Origin: an uncultured Bacteroidales bacterium
Lineage (GTDB): Bacteria > Bacteroidota > Bacteroidia > Bacteroidales > Bacteroidaceae
Reading direction: 5' to 3'
Assembly (NCBI GenBank): GCA_945833885.1
Contig: CAMAFY010000012.1
Span: forward strand, 1-64,000
Length of the DNA stretch: 64,000 bases
The position numbers and the translations under genes are program-made. Shown one piece after another: positions 10,069 through 19,895 of this stretch. The stretch's first letter is position 1. Each line of letters starts with the position of its first letter. The notes below the pieces were generated by a model. That model did no database searches. It worked only from the letters and a program-made list of their open reading frames with translations, and was not told the origin of the DNA.

Positions 10069-11367
10069 TCAGCGTTTGAAACGTTTGAGGACAAATTCGG
10101 GGTTGACGCGGAAATAGACCCCGAAGGAGAAGGGCTGACGGAAGCGTGCGGCATCCGTTTTTTCCGCTGTCGCCGATGCGTTTTCATCCTGAATTTCCGC
10201 CGAAGGGTAGTGAAGTGCGCCGCAGGCGTTGAGGTACACGTTGGCTTTTGCGCCGATGATGTAGGCATCGTTGGCGAAAGCCTTGGAATATTCCGCACTC
10301 AGGTATCCCGTCGTCATCCTTTCGAAGCGCGCACCGGGGTGTTTCAGGCTGAGGGTTCCGAAATATGGGCTGCCGTAGAGCGAACAGAAGTCGGCGGCAT
10401 GGAAGATGCCTGCGGTGAGGACAAGGTCGTGGTTGAGGGTCAACGATGCGTTTCCCCATAGTCCGATGCCGGAGTCGAAGGGCCAGAGGTCGCCGCTTTG
10501 CTGCAAGGCCGTCAGTGCGCTGACCTCGGCGTGCGCTGCCGTGATGCCGTTATTGCGCCGCACGGCGTATTCCCAACGGAGCCCTGCCGAGGCGTTTGCA
10601 ATGGTTTGCACCCCCATGTCGGTGGCATCCTGCTCTCCGCCACGGTGTTGTATGAGCAGGTTTACGGGCAGCAGCAGGGTGTGTGTCCCCTTTCTTTCCG
10701 CAGAACGACGGAGCAGACTGACCTGTTGTGCCCATCCCACGGTGAAAGCCTCCTGGTGGGTTGCCTCTTCAAAGATGTAACTTTGCCAGTTGATCCACAC
10801 GTCGCTGTGCCAGTGTTTGCGGTCGGCGATGACCTGGGCACCGGCTTCGGGGTCGTCGGTAAGCAGGAGTTCGGGGTTGTAGAGCGGCAACGGCAGGTGG
10901 TGAGTGGCGCCTCCGTAGATGTCGCCGACCACCAATGTCGTCAGACCTTTCCCCGGACGTTGCAGATGAGCCGTGGCGCGGAAGAAGGGAAGTGCGTGTG
11001 CGCCGTGCTGATATTGGCTGCCTTTCCATTGGGCGATGTCGTTGAAAACGTACGAAGGATACTTGTTCGCCCCCTCATAGACGGTGGCGTGTGCGCCGAG
11101 TTCCAGCGTGATCTCGCGGATAGGAAGGTAGGTCAGCCGAGGTTGCAGGCGGAATCCCGGGAGGGAATACCCCTTGACGACATTGCCGTCGTACTCGTTG
11201 TCCTTGAAGAATGCCAATGCCCCGACTTTCAGGCCGAGGGTTTTCACGCGCGTTGTGTCCTGACGGTAGTCCTCGCTTCCGAACCTGTGGTCGAAGGTGG
11301 TCTGTGCCGTGGCGGCGAAGGGCAGGGCGGTGGCCAGGAGGAATAGGATTTTTCTGATGTGTAGCAT
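10069..11367 (-). CDS. Hypothetical outer-membrane beta-barrel protein
   Basis: Signal peptide MLHIRKILFLLATALPFAATAQ; 432-aa intact ORF; no family recognised with certainty. Confidence 0.7.
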   Translation of the reverse strand: MLHIRKILFLLATALPFAATAQTTFDHRFGSEDYRQDTTRVKTLGLKVGALAFFKDNEYDGNVVKGYSLPGFRLQPRLTYLPIREITLELGAHATVYEGANKYPSYVFNDIAQWKGSQYQHGAHALPFFRATAHLQRPGKGLTTLVVGDIYGGATHHLPLPLYNPELLLTDDPEAGAQVIADRKHWHSDVWINWQSYIFEEATHQEAFTVGWAQQVSLLRRSAERKGTHTLLLPVNLLIQHRGGEQDATDMGVQTIANASAGLRWEYAVRRNNGITAAHAEVSALTALQQSGDLWPFDSGIGLWGNASLTLNHDLVLTAGIFHAADFCSLYGSPYFGTLSLKHPGARFERMTTGYLSAEYSKAFANDAYIIGAKANVYLNACGALHYPSAEIQDENASATAEKTDAARFRQPFSFGVYFRVNPEFVLKRFKR

Positions 11368-11385
11368 AGCAAGGATGGGGAGAAC

Positions 11386-13227
11386 TTATCGGTGAAGGGT
11401 CGGCCACAATTCGTCGTACGATGTCTGCAATATGGCCTTTCCGCGTTGTGTGCGCTGGTGTCCGTGCCCCGAGGTCCCTGCCTGCGGTCCGTATTCGGCG
11501 GCCTTTCCGCGGTCGTGCTGCGTGATAACCCTTTCGGCACCGGTGTCGAAGATGGTCGTTCCTGTGGCGTCGCGGTAAAGGAATCCTGAGGGGAAGGTGG
11601 AATATACGAAGGGACGGACATAACCTTCGGAGAGAACGTTGCGGCTCCAGCGGAACTCGTTGTGCGGAAGTTGCAGTTGCGCCAGCAGCGTGGCGGCGAT
11701 GTCGCTCTGGTTCATCAGCACCTGCATGCGCCGTGGCTCCTTTATCGCACCGCCCATCCAAAGCATCGGGGCATGGAAGTAGGCTTCGTCCTCATAGGAC
11801 TGCCCGTAGAGATAGCCGTGGTCGGGGAGAACGACGAGCAGCAGGTTGTCCCAGACGCCGCTATGTTTCAGACTGTCCACGAGGTCGCCCAATGCTGCAT
11901 CGGTGTAGGCAAAGGCGTTCAGCACGGGATCGTCAAAACGTTTTTCGGGGACAATCCACGGTTCGTGGCTCGAAATCGTCTGCCACACCACGAATTTGGG
12001 CTGTTCTGAGGGTGAGGCCATCAGGGTTGCCGCCTCGATGGCGGAGACACGGTCGTGAGCCCCCCATGAACAGTCGAGGGGAACTTCGGGAAACGTGTAC
12101 ATATCGCAGCATTCGAATCCGGTGTCGCGGAGGAATTCGCCCTTTCCCATGTTTGTCATCGGGCCGTGATACAGGTATTTCGGGCTGCTGTAACCGGCTT
12201 TCTTCAGGGAATGTGCCAGGGACGGCAGGCTGTCGTGGACCTCGGTATGCGTCATCAGTCCGAGGTCGGGATATGAAATCCAGCCCGACAGGGTGCTGAC
12301 GATGGCGCGGTCGGTGCGGAAGGAACTGCTGTAATAGTTTTCCCAATAGATGCTTTCGGGGATGAATTCCTCCATGCGTGCATCGACATTTGCCCCACCG
12401 AGAGTCTTGACGAACGGACTTCCGAAACTTTCAAGCAGGACAATCATGATGTCCGGCCGTTCGGAACGCAGCAATGTGTCGGTGTTTTCCCCCTCGACAT
12501 CGTAGAGACCGCTGAAAATCCGCGCGCAGTCGTCTTCCTCCATGCTGATATAGCGGTCGTGATAGGGGCGGGTGTGGAACGAAGAGAAGAAGGCGTAGAC
12601 GGGATTTGCCGCCGAATGGTTCAGAAAGAGCCGCTGATTCCAGTAGGCTGTGCCCTCTTCGACCGTCGATGCCAGCATGACGAAGGCGAAAACCACAATG
12701 GCTGGTGTCTGCCATTCTATGCCTTTTGCCCTGGAACGTGGCCTGTAGCGGTCGGGAGTTGACGGTTGGTCGGGGGTGAAGTACAGCGAAAGTGCGGTAA
12801 GTGCCAGCGTTCCCAGCACGCCACATCCGATGCGGCTGATGAGATAGTAGAGCGATACGCTGCTGGAGGCTCCTTCGGGATATGCTGCATACGAGAGGAT
12901 GACGGCATTGAGTTTGAAGTGCCAGTATTCATACATCACGGTGTCTGCCGTAATCAATACCACGATGAGGGCAGACATCAGCAGATAATAGGGTGCCAGC
13001 CACCGCCGGAGATGGCGGATAGGGAACAGGGAAAGCAGGGCGGGAAAGGCGAGGGCGGCGCTGGTAACGACAATATCCTGGAAGAGACCGTTCCACCATG
13101 CGCACACGACATCCCACATGCCATAGTCGCAGAATGCGATGTTGTATAGCATGAAAATGATGCGGCCGATGAGAAAGACCGACATCAGCAGATAGAAAAG
13201 GCGGATAAGGAAGTGGCTGGGTTTCAT
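11386..13227 (-). CDS. LTA-synthase-family sulfatase / phosphoglycerol transferase-like membrane protein
   Basis: Start at MKPSHFLIRLFY; multiple TM segments, then sulfatase-like domain with PDIMIVLLESFGSPF and PDHGYLYG. Confidence 0.85.
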   Translation of the reverse strand: MKPSHFLIRLFYLLMSVFLIGRIIFMLYNIAFCDYGMWDVVCAWWNGLFQDIVVTSAALAFPALLSLFPIRHLRRWLAPYYLLMSALIVVLITADTVMYEYWHFKLNAVILSYAAYPEGASSSVSLYYLISRIGCGVLGTLALTALSLYFTPDQPSTPDRYRPRSRAKGIEWQTPAIVVFAFVMLASTVEEGTAYWNQRLFLNHSAANPVYAFFSSFHTRPYHDRYISMEEDDCARIFSGLYDVEGENTDTLLRSERPDIMIVLLESFGSPFVKTLGGANVDARMEEFIPESIYWENYYSSSFRTDRAIVSTLSGWISYPDLGLMTHTEVHDSLPSLAHSLKKAGYSSPKYLYHGPMTNMGKGEFLRDTGFECCDMYTFPEVPLDCSWGAHDRVSAIEAATLMASPSEQPKFVVWQTISSHEPWIVPEKRFDDPVLNAFAYTDAALGDLVDSLKHSGVWDNLLLVVLPDHGYLYGQSYEDEAYFHAPMLWMGGAIKEPRRMQVLMNQSDIAATLLAQLQLPHNEFRWSRNVLSEGYVRPFVYSTFPSGFLYRDATGTTIFDTGAERVITQHDRGKAAEYGPQAGTSGHGHQRTQRGKAILQTSYDELWPTLHR

Positions 13228-13326
13228 TGTTTTCAGAAGAAAGGATGCTGCCGTGGCGTCAGGAGAGCGGAGGTCAGGCGGGCGATGATGAAAATCCACG
13301 GAACATTTCCGGCGGGAACTGTCAAG

Positions 13327-13500
13327 GGAAATCCGGGAGAAAACCTTTGGAAATTCGGGAGATGTTCTTGGAAATAGGGGAGAGCCCTCCAGAGAGAGCG
13401 GGAAGGGATTCCCCGGAAATAGGTAAGAATGCTATAAGGTCCGTTGGGGATTCCTCGGAAAGCAGTGGGGAAATCTTTTGCAGAGCGTTGCGGATTCCAG
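13327..13500. repeat. Degenerate ~22-bp (21-23) tandem array
   Basis: GGAAATCCGGGAGAAAACCTTT / GGAAATTCGGGAGATGTTCTT / GGAAATAGGGGAGAGCCCTCCA ... GGAAATAGGTAAGAATGCTATA ... GGAAAGCAGTGGGG. Confidence 0.65.
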
Positions 13501-13575
13501 TGTCCTATACGGTATTCCGGCAAACCATGACGGGCAACGGGGGGCATGGCATCAGGCGGTTTGCCGGGGGAAGAC

Positions 13576-14214
13576 TCATTTGCCGTTGTATTTGTTCATG
13601 GCACGTTGCAGGCCTTCGAGGGCATAGCAGCGGACAAAGTCGGCCGCCGTGGACAGCCGTTCGTCCATCTTCTCGCGCTCTTCGGTGGTGAAACCGCCGA
13701 GGACAAAGTCCACTTGTCCGCCTCGTGCGAAGTCGTTTCCGATGCCGAAGCGCAGACGGGCGTACTGTTGTGTCCCCAAAATCTGCGTGATGTGCCGCAG
13801 TCCGTTGTGTCCGCCCTCGCTTCCTGAGGGTTTCATACGGAGGGTTCCGAAGGGAAGTGCCAGGTCGTCGCTGATGACGAGCAGTTGGTTGACGTCGATT
13901 TTCTTCTCCTTCAGCCAGTAGCGTACGGCATTTCCGGAGAGATTCATATAAGTGGAGGGTTTGAGCAACAGGAGTTGCTGGTTTTTGACACGGATGGTTG
14001 TGACAAAGCCATATCGGCGGTCTTCCCAGGATGCTCCGGCGTCAGCGGCAAGTTTGTCCACAACCATGAAGCCCATGTTGTGTCTTGTGTCGGCGTATTC
14101 TGCGCCGATGTTTCCCAGTCCTACAATCAGAAACATTGGTTCTTCGATATTTTTTTCGGCTTTTTCGCAGTGACAGCACATGCGTTTGAGCCAGTTTTTC
14201 AGAGATGTGAGCAT
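13576..14214 (-). CDS. pth: Peptidyl-tRNA hydrolase
   Basis: [45 protein letters not shown]. Start (MLTSLKNW or the later MFLIVG) uncertain. Confidence 0.93.
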   Translation of the reverse strand: MLTSLKNWLKRMCCHCEKAEKNIEEPMFLIVGLGNIGAEYADTRHNMGFMVVDKLAADAGASWEDRRYGFVTTIRVKNQQLLLLKPSTYMNLSGNAVRYWLKEKKIDVNQLLVISDDLALPFGTLRMKPSGSEGGHNGLRHITQILGTQQYARLRFGIGNDFARGGQVDFVLGGFTTEEREKMDERLSTAADFVRCYALEGLQRAMNKYNGK

Positions 14215-14306
14215 GGATGCCAGGTGGTTTTGTGCGGAAACGCGTTCAGGGTCCGGAATCGCTGCCGCGAAGGTTCCGTCCTTTCCTTTCCGTTTCTGAA
14301 AAGAAA

Positions 14307-14360
14307 AAGTGCCAACGTGCAATCTCCGACGTAGAAGTGGAGCGTGACACGTTGGCACTT
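14307..14360 (-). terminator. Rho-independent terminator of rplY
   Basis: AAGTGCCAACGTG (14307-14319) / CACGTTGGCACTT (14348-14360); U-tract on the minus strand. Confidence 0.8.
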
Positions 14361-14404
14361 GTTTCTTATCAACTGTGAGACAGTGTTGCGCTGTCTATGC
14401 TGTT

Positions 14405-15007
14405 TTATTTGGCAGCGGCGGCAGCAGCAGCGGCACCACGGGCGGCACGTGTCATCTGAACGCTGACAACGACAACCTCCTTGGGGGTAACGAGTTCGAG
14501 ACCTTCGAAGGAAAGTTCGCCACACTTGATGCTCTTGCCGAGTTCAAGGTTGGTAACATCGATGACGAGTTTCTCGGGGATGGCGGTGTAGGGAGCGCGA
14601 ACATTGAGTTTGCGGACCATGGTCACCAACTTACCACCGGCACGTACACCAGCTGCAAGACCCTGAGGAGCGACGGGAACACCCATAACGATGGGCTTCT
14701 CATCGGTAACCTCGAAGAAATCAACGTGGATGACGTTGTCCTTAACGGGGTGGAACTGGATTTCGCGCATCACAGCCTTGTGCTCAACGCCGTCGATGTT
14801 GATGTTTACGAGATAGATGTGGGGAGTGTAGACGCACTTGTCGATTTCCTTGTTGGAAACGAGGAAGTGAGTGGCAACGGGATTGCCCTGCTCGTCCTTG
14901 TTCTCACCGTACATTACGCAGGGAACGAGGCCCTGGGCGCGATACATCTTGGAAGCCTTCTTGCCAAGATCGCTGCGGAGTTGACCGCTGATAGAAATAC
15001 TTTTCAT
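14405..15007 (-). CDS. rplY: 50S ribosomal protein L25/general stress protein Ctc
   Basis: MKSISISGQLRSDLGKKASKMYRAQGLVPCVMYGENKDEQ; Ala-rich tail typical of Bacteroidota L25. Confidence 0.92.
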   Translation of the reverse strand: MKSISISGQLRSDLGKKASKMYRAQGLVPCVMYGENKDEQGNPVATHFLVSNKEIDKCVYTPHIYLVNINIDGVEHKAVMREIQFHPVKDNVIHVDFFEVTDEKPIVMGVPVAPQGLAAGVRAGGKLVTMVRKLNVRAPYTAIPEKLVIDVTNLELGKSIKCGELSFEGLELVTPKEVVVVSVQMTRAARGAAAAAAAAK

Positions 15008-15222
15008 TTTGTTTTTAGATGTGTTACTCTAAATTAAGTGGATGTTTTTGTGCGCCCCTCCTAATCATTGCGCAAAGGAAAATGCGTTTTTGCGCGAGAA
15101 AAATCGGGGCGAACCGGCTTAATTCGCCATCACACGTGGGGCATTCTACGGAGGAATGCCTTGATAGATTGCAAATCGGGCGCAAATTTACTAAGTGCCC
15201 GGCGAATATTCAAACGGAGGAA

Positions 15223-15591
15223 TTAAAATTCAACGTCAAAATCTCCGTTGACGTCTGTTTTGACATTTTCGCCTGTCGCTTCGCCCTCTTTATGGTATTC
15301 GTGCGGTGTCAGGGGCTTGCGGTTGCTGATATATTGTGCAGCATCGGTGAAAGCGTCGAGGAAAGCAACGATGTCTTCGCGATAAAGGAAGATTTTATGT
15401 TTCTCGAAAACCGGAGCGCTGTTCTCACTTCCCTCCTGGGTGCGCTTGCTTTCTGTGATGGAAAGATAGTATTCGTCCTTACTATCCTGCTTGACATCGA
15501 TATAATACACACGGCGTCCGGCCTTGATTGTCTTGCTGTAAAGCATGGCTTCGGGAACCCATGTGCGGTTGGTCTTTTTTTCGGTCTGCAT
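15223..15591 (-). CDS. DUF3276 (PUR-domain-like) family protein
   Basis: VLYRGKIKAG-type motif AMLYSKTIKAGRRVYYIDVKQDSKDEYYLSITESK; typical Bacteroidota length. Confidence 0.82.
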   Translation of the reverse strand: MQTEKKTNRTWVPEAMLYSKTIKAGRRVYYIDVKQDSKDEYYLSITESKRTQEGSENSAPVFEKHKIFLYREDIVAFLDAFTDAAQYISNRKPLTPHEYHKEGEATGENVKTDVNGDFDVEF

Positions 15592-15814
15592 AGTTTTTAT
15601 TGAAAAATGGTGACTTGTGCCTCTTGGCTTTCACCGTATCATGTAATGTTGGTTTGCTGTTTGAATGATCTTGTTTCCGAAAAAACTTCTCGCGAAGTTG
15701 CTGCAAAGGAACGACGAATTTGAAGAGCGTGCAAATTTTTACGCTCTAAATTTTCATCTTCAGAGTGTATTTTAATACGATGTATATTAGGAATGACAAA
15801 AAAAAGCGCAAACT

Positions 15815-15846
15815 TTTGTGCTCCTCGTCGGATTTTTGTAATTTTG
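15815..15846 (+). promoter_or_regulatory. Bacteroidota-type promoter of nusB (-33 TTTG / -7 TAATTTTG)
   Basis: TTTG 15815-15818, 20-bp spacer, TAATTTTG 15839-15846, about 67 bp upstream of nusB. Confidence 0.65.
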
Positions 15847-15912
15847 CCGCACAGACAGTTTTTGCAAAAACACCTTTTTCTCATTCCCAAAGGGGAACAA
15901 AAAGACGCTATT

Positions 15913-16827
15913 ATGATCAATAGAGCTTTAATCCGTCTCAAAGTAGTGCAACTCATTTACGCCTACTATCACAACGAAGGCAAGACTACGGAGGTAGCCT
16001 TGACGGAACTTGATTACAGTCTTAACAAATCTTACGACCTCTACCTGACGCTTCTCGCGTTTCTTCTTGAGATACACCGCATCGCCCAATACAAGGTGGG
16101 TGTGCGCGAACGTTCGGGTTTGCGTCCTGCTGAGGCTGATGTGCTCATTACGGAAAACCGTTTCCTTCAGCAGTTGGCCCAGAATACCGCACTCATTGAA
16201 TGGGAAAGCAAACAGAAATTCAGGTGGACCAGCGAGGAAGCCTTTGTGAAACGCATCTATACGAATTGGACTGATGACGATGTCTTCGGCGATTATGCCG
16301 ACCGTTCTCACCGCGATTATGAGGACGACCGCGAACTCGTGCGTAAACTTTACAAGAAATTCGTGGTCAACAACGAGGATTTCGCCCCTGTTTTGGAGGA
16401 CATCTCGCTCTATTGGAACGATGATAAGGAAATCATCGACAGTTTCGTGCTCAAAACCATCAAACGTTTCGCCCCCGAAAATGGTGCCGACCAGCCCCTC
16501 CTCCCCGCATATAATGCCAAGGAGGACCATGAGTTCGCCCGCACACTCTTCATCACGACCATCGAGAATTGCGATGAAATCCGCGGAATGATGGAGCATG
16601 CCAGCCGTAACTGGGACATTTCGCGCATGGCTTTCATGGATGTCATCATCATGCAGATTGCCATTTCCGAAATCATTGCCTTCCCTTCCATCCCGCTTAA
16701 CGTGACTTTCAGCGAATATATTGACATCGCCAAAGTGTATTCCACCCCGAATTCCTACAAGTATGTCAATGGTATGCTCAACAACATTACCCGACAGTTG
16801 CAGGAGAAGGGCGTCATCCATAAATGA
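15913..16827 (+). CDS. nusB: Transcription antitermination factor NusB
   Basis: MINRALIRLKVVQLIYAYYH; NWDISRMAFMDVIIMQIAISEIIAFPSIPLNVTFSEYIDIAKVYST. Confidence 0.92.
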   Translation: MINRALIRLKVVQLIYAYYHNEGKTTEVALTELDYSLNKSYDLYLTLLAFLLEIHRIAQYKVGVRERSGLRPAEADVLITENRFLQQLAQNTALIEWESKQKFRWTSEEAFVKRIYTNWTDDDVFGDYADRSHRDYEDDRELVRKLYKKFVVNNEDFAPVLEDISLYWNDDKEIIDSFVLKTIKRFAPENGADQPLLPAYNAKEDHEFARTLFITTIENCDEIRGMMEHASRNWDISRMAFMDVIIMQIAISEIIAFPSIPLNVTFSEYIDIAKVYSTPNSYKYVNGMLNNITRQLQEKGVIHK

Positions 16828-16924
16828 AATGATCGTCATTTGCGGCTAAGAGGTTTGTCATCCACAAATGAAAGGACCGTCATTTACGGCTAAGATGGTT
16901 GGCATCCACAAATAAAAGGACCCT
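16815..16924. repeat. 44-bp (2 x 22) tandem repeat starting inside the nusB stop region
   Basis: CATCCATAAATGAAATGATCGTCATTTGCGGCTAAGAGGTTTGT / CATCCACAAATGAAAGGACCGTCATTTACGGCTAAGATGGTTGG / CATCCACAAATAAAAGGACCCT. Confidence 0.9.
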
Positions 16925-16989
16925 GAACATCAATCCTCATCCCCGTCTTTCCATCCGTTTTTTTTGCGCGCGCGTAATTATTATATGTG

Positions 16990-17142
16990 TAGTACGTCCT
17001 GTATTCTAATGGAGTATTTCATGTATTGTAATGTAGTGTTCCCTGGATATAATGGTGTACGTCTTGCCGAATGATGGTGTATGCCTTGTCATATAAGGGA
17101 CTGCGCTTTATCAAACAAAGGGGATGTGCCTTGTCCGTCACC
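16990..17142. repeat. 22-bp tandem array, 7 units
   Basis: TAGTACGTCCTGTATTCTAATG / GAGTATTTCATGTATTGTAATG / TAGTGTTCCCTGGATATAATG / GTGTACGTCTTGCCGAATGATG / GTGTATGCCTTGTCATATAAGG / GACTGCGCTTTATCAAACAAAG / GGGATGTGCCTTGTCCGTCACC. Confidence 0.75.
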
Positions 17143-17435
17143 ATGTCATGTCACGCGGTAGGCGGAAGTCGGGCAAGCCTGGCGTGGCGTATAAAGTGCA
17201 AGGACTCTGGATGCGGTGTGTGAAAACGCGCTCCTTTCGTGCCGCGATGTCGCCTTTTGGCAGCGAATCCTTCCGTACTTTCGGATTGGATGAACGGCAA
17301 CAGGCACGCATTCAACCGCTCTTTCAGGGCGGATTCACGGTAATGCTTATGCATTCTTCCGAATTTTCGTGCCGGATTTACGACACACAGACATGTATAA
17401 TATCAATCATTTTCAAAAATAACAAGTAAATTCCC

Positions 17436-17744
17436 ATGATCACTCTTCTTCAGTCCGCCAATGGACAGCAGAGCATGCTTCCCACCATTCTGATGATGGT
17501 GGTACTTTTCGTCATTGTCTACTTCTTCATGATCCGTCCTCAGCAGAAAAAGCAGAAGGAAATCCAGAAATTCCGCAACTCTCTCACTGTCGGACAGGAC
17601 GTTATCACCATTGGAGGTCTGCACGGAACCATCAAATCCATCAGCGATAATACCATCGTTCTCAAAGTTGCTACCGGCGTGGAACTGACATTCGAGAAGA
17701 GCGCCATCGTTCCCCTCGGCACTCCTGCCGGACAGCAGGCCTGA
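17436..17744 (+). CDS. yajC: Preprotein translocase subunit YajC
   Basis: VIVYFFMIRPQQKKQKEIQKFRNSLTVGQDVITIGGLHGTI. Confidence 0.93.
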   Translation: MITLLQSANGQQSMLPTILMMVVLFVIVYFFMIRPQQKKQKEIQKFRNSLTVGQDVITIGGLHGTIKSISDNTIVLKVATGVELTFEKSAIVPLGTPAGQQA

Positions 17745-18074
17745 CACACGGGACCATTCACCGGACATTCTGTCGGTTGACGAAGGCTCCGCACCAATGA
17801 AAGGGTGTGGATTGTTCCGCGTCCGCCAAATATCGGACGATGGCAAGTGGGCTTTTCTCTCCGCTCCGCTTGTCGGACATTTGGCAGGGGAACCGGCGGA
17901 TTGCTGCATTCTTACAGCCGATGTCCGGAACGCCGCTGGCCTTTTCCCCGCGCCTCACTCCGGACAGATGACAGAATCCGTGAAGAAATTCCGCAGTTCA
18001 GAGCGGACGTTGTAGCGTCCCGCGTCCACCTTTATCATAATGCTAATTCATAACGGCTGCAACTTCCGCCCAAT

Positions 18075-19055
18075 ATGAATCGTTTGAAACATATTATGTC
18101 CCGCACGAGCGGCTACCTGTCCCGTATATGGAACAGGCAGTTGCTCGTGTTTTTCTTTTTTCTTGTCCTTTCCTCCATCTTTTGGGTCTTCACTGCCGGT
18201 AAGGAAGTCCGTGAAGAGGAGTTCGATGTGGACGTAAATCTGGTGGGGGTTCCGAACAATGTGGTGATAACTACAGAACCGCCGCGCAAACTTTCCCTGA
18301 AATTGAAGGACGAGGTTTTTACTCTCCTCAATTATAAGTACAGGAAAAACTTCCGCGTCACCATCGATTGGAACAACGTTGCCACACCTTCGGGACACGT
18401 CCGTTTGTTCACTCCGAACCTTATCAAGCCGGTTTTGGCCTCGTTGCAGAGTTCTACCGAGGTCGTTTCCTGCCGTCCCGATACCATAGACTTCTATTAT
18501 AACTATGGACAGTCGAAGTGGGTGAACGTCATTTTCCAGGGTAGTGTCAGCGCTGATTCGTCGTATCATATCATCGCCTCCGAACTTTCGCCGCGCCGTG
18601 TGCAGGTTTATGCCTCGAAGAACGTGATTGACACCATCACGGGCGCCTATATCGTGCCGGTAGCATTGGACAATCTTACCGACACCACCATCGTCAATGT
18701 GGAATTCCAGAAGGTCAAGGGCGCGAAGTTCGACAAGAGCGGTGCGACACTTACCGTCTATGCCGACCGGATGGTGGAGAAAACGGTGAGCGTGCCTGTA
18801 CGTGGTGTGAACTTCCCCGCAGGAAAGACGTTGCGAACCTTCCCCGCGAAGGTCGATGTCACCTTCCTTGTCGGCACCAGACAGTACAAGGACATCAACG
18901 AGGAGTCGTTCACCATCGTGCTGAACTACGAGGAACTGCTCGAGGACAGCGATAACCGTTGCCCCCTCCGCTTGAAGTCGCTCCCCGTCGGTGTACAGCA
19001 TGCCCGCATAAAGCCCGGCGAGGTGGAATTCATCATCGAGGAAACGGGAGAATAG
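18075..19055 (+). CDS. YbbR-like domain-containing protein
   Basis: Single TM then YbbR-like repeats; gene order yajC-ybbR-coaE typical of Bacteroidales. Confidence 0.85.
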   Translation: MNRLKHIMSRTSGYLSRIWNRQLLVFFFFLVLSSIFWVFTAGKEVREEEFDVDVNLVGVPNNVVITTEPPRKLSLKLKDEVFTLLNYKYRKNFRVTIDWNNVATPSGHVRLFTPNLIKPVLASLQSSTEVVSCRPDTIDFYYNYGQSKWVNVIFQGSVSADSSYHIIASELSPRRVQVYASKNVIDTITGAYIVPVALDNLTDTTIVNVEFQKVKGAKFDKSGATLTVYADRMVEKTVSVPVRGVNFPAGKTLRTFPAKVDVTFLVGTRQYKDINEESFTIVLNYEELLEDSDNRCPLRLKSLPVGVQHARIKPGEVEFIIEETGE

Positions 19056-19249
19056 CCATCCCTCCCTTGCTCCGTTTTCCCCGCTTTTCCGATAATCCGG
19101 AAGGGTGGAACATAAGCATGTGGGCATATCTTCCATGCTGCCATGGCGAGAAAACGAAGAACGAAGTTCCACGTTTTCATGCTGCCAACGTTTGGCATCC
19201 GTGGGCGAATCCAGCCTTTTCCCCTATCCTGAAAACACAGCAATCCATC

Positions 19250-19876
19250 ATGAAGACGGCCATTATCGGCGGCATCGGTGCCGGAAAGAGCCATGTATGC
19301 CGGCTGCTCGAGGCCCGGGGCATTGAAATTTACAACTGCGATGCCGAAGCCCGGCGCATCATCACCCATGATGCCGAGGTGCGGGCCGAACTGTCGGCGC
19401 TCGTAGGTCCGGACGTCTATCTGCCATCTCCCGAACCCTCGCCGTCAACTTCCGCTCATGCACCGGAGCCCATCCTCAATAAACCCGTGCTCAGGGCGTA
19501 TATGCAGCAAGGACCACAGGCGGTCGCCCGCGTCAATGCCATTGTCCACCCGCGTGTGGCAAGGGATTTTCTCCGCAGTGGCAAGGAATGGATGGAGTGT
19601 GCCATCCTTTTCGAGAGCGGTTTCCACCGTCTTGTCGACCGGATTGTCTGCGTGTCGTGCCCCCTTGAAGAGCGTTTGCGCCGCATTCAGTTGCGCGATG
19701 GTTGCGAACGAGCCGTCGCCCAGCGGTGGATCGACATGCAGATGGATGACGAAGAGCGGCAGTCGCGCTCCCACACCATCATCCTCAACGATGGCGTCGC
19801 TCCGCTGGAACCCCAGATTGAACAACTCCTTATCAACGTTTTCGCTAAGCCAAACGTGCAGAACGAAAACAAGTGA
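19250..19876 (+). CDS. coaE: Dephospho-CoA kinase
   Basis: AIIGGIGAGKSHVCRLLEARGIEIYNCDAEARRII; ESGFHRLVDRIVCVSCPLEERLRRI. Confidence 0.92.
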   Translation: MKTAIIGGIGAGKSHVCRLLEARGIEIYNCDAEARRIITHDAEVRAELSALVGPDVYLPSPEPSPSTSAHAPEPILNKPVLRAYMQQGPQAVARVNAIVHPRVARDFLRSGKEWMECAILFESGFHRLVDRIVCVSCPLEERLRRIQLRDGCERAVAQRWIDMQMDDEERQSRSHTIILNDGVAPLEPQIEQLLINVFAKPNVQNENK

Positions 19877-19895
19877 AACGCAATTTCGTTATGTT

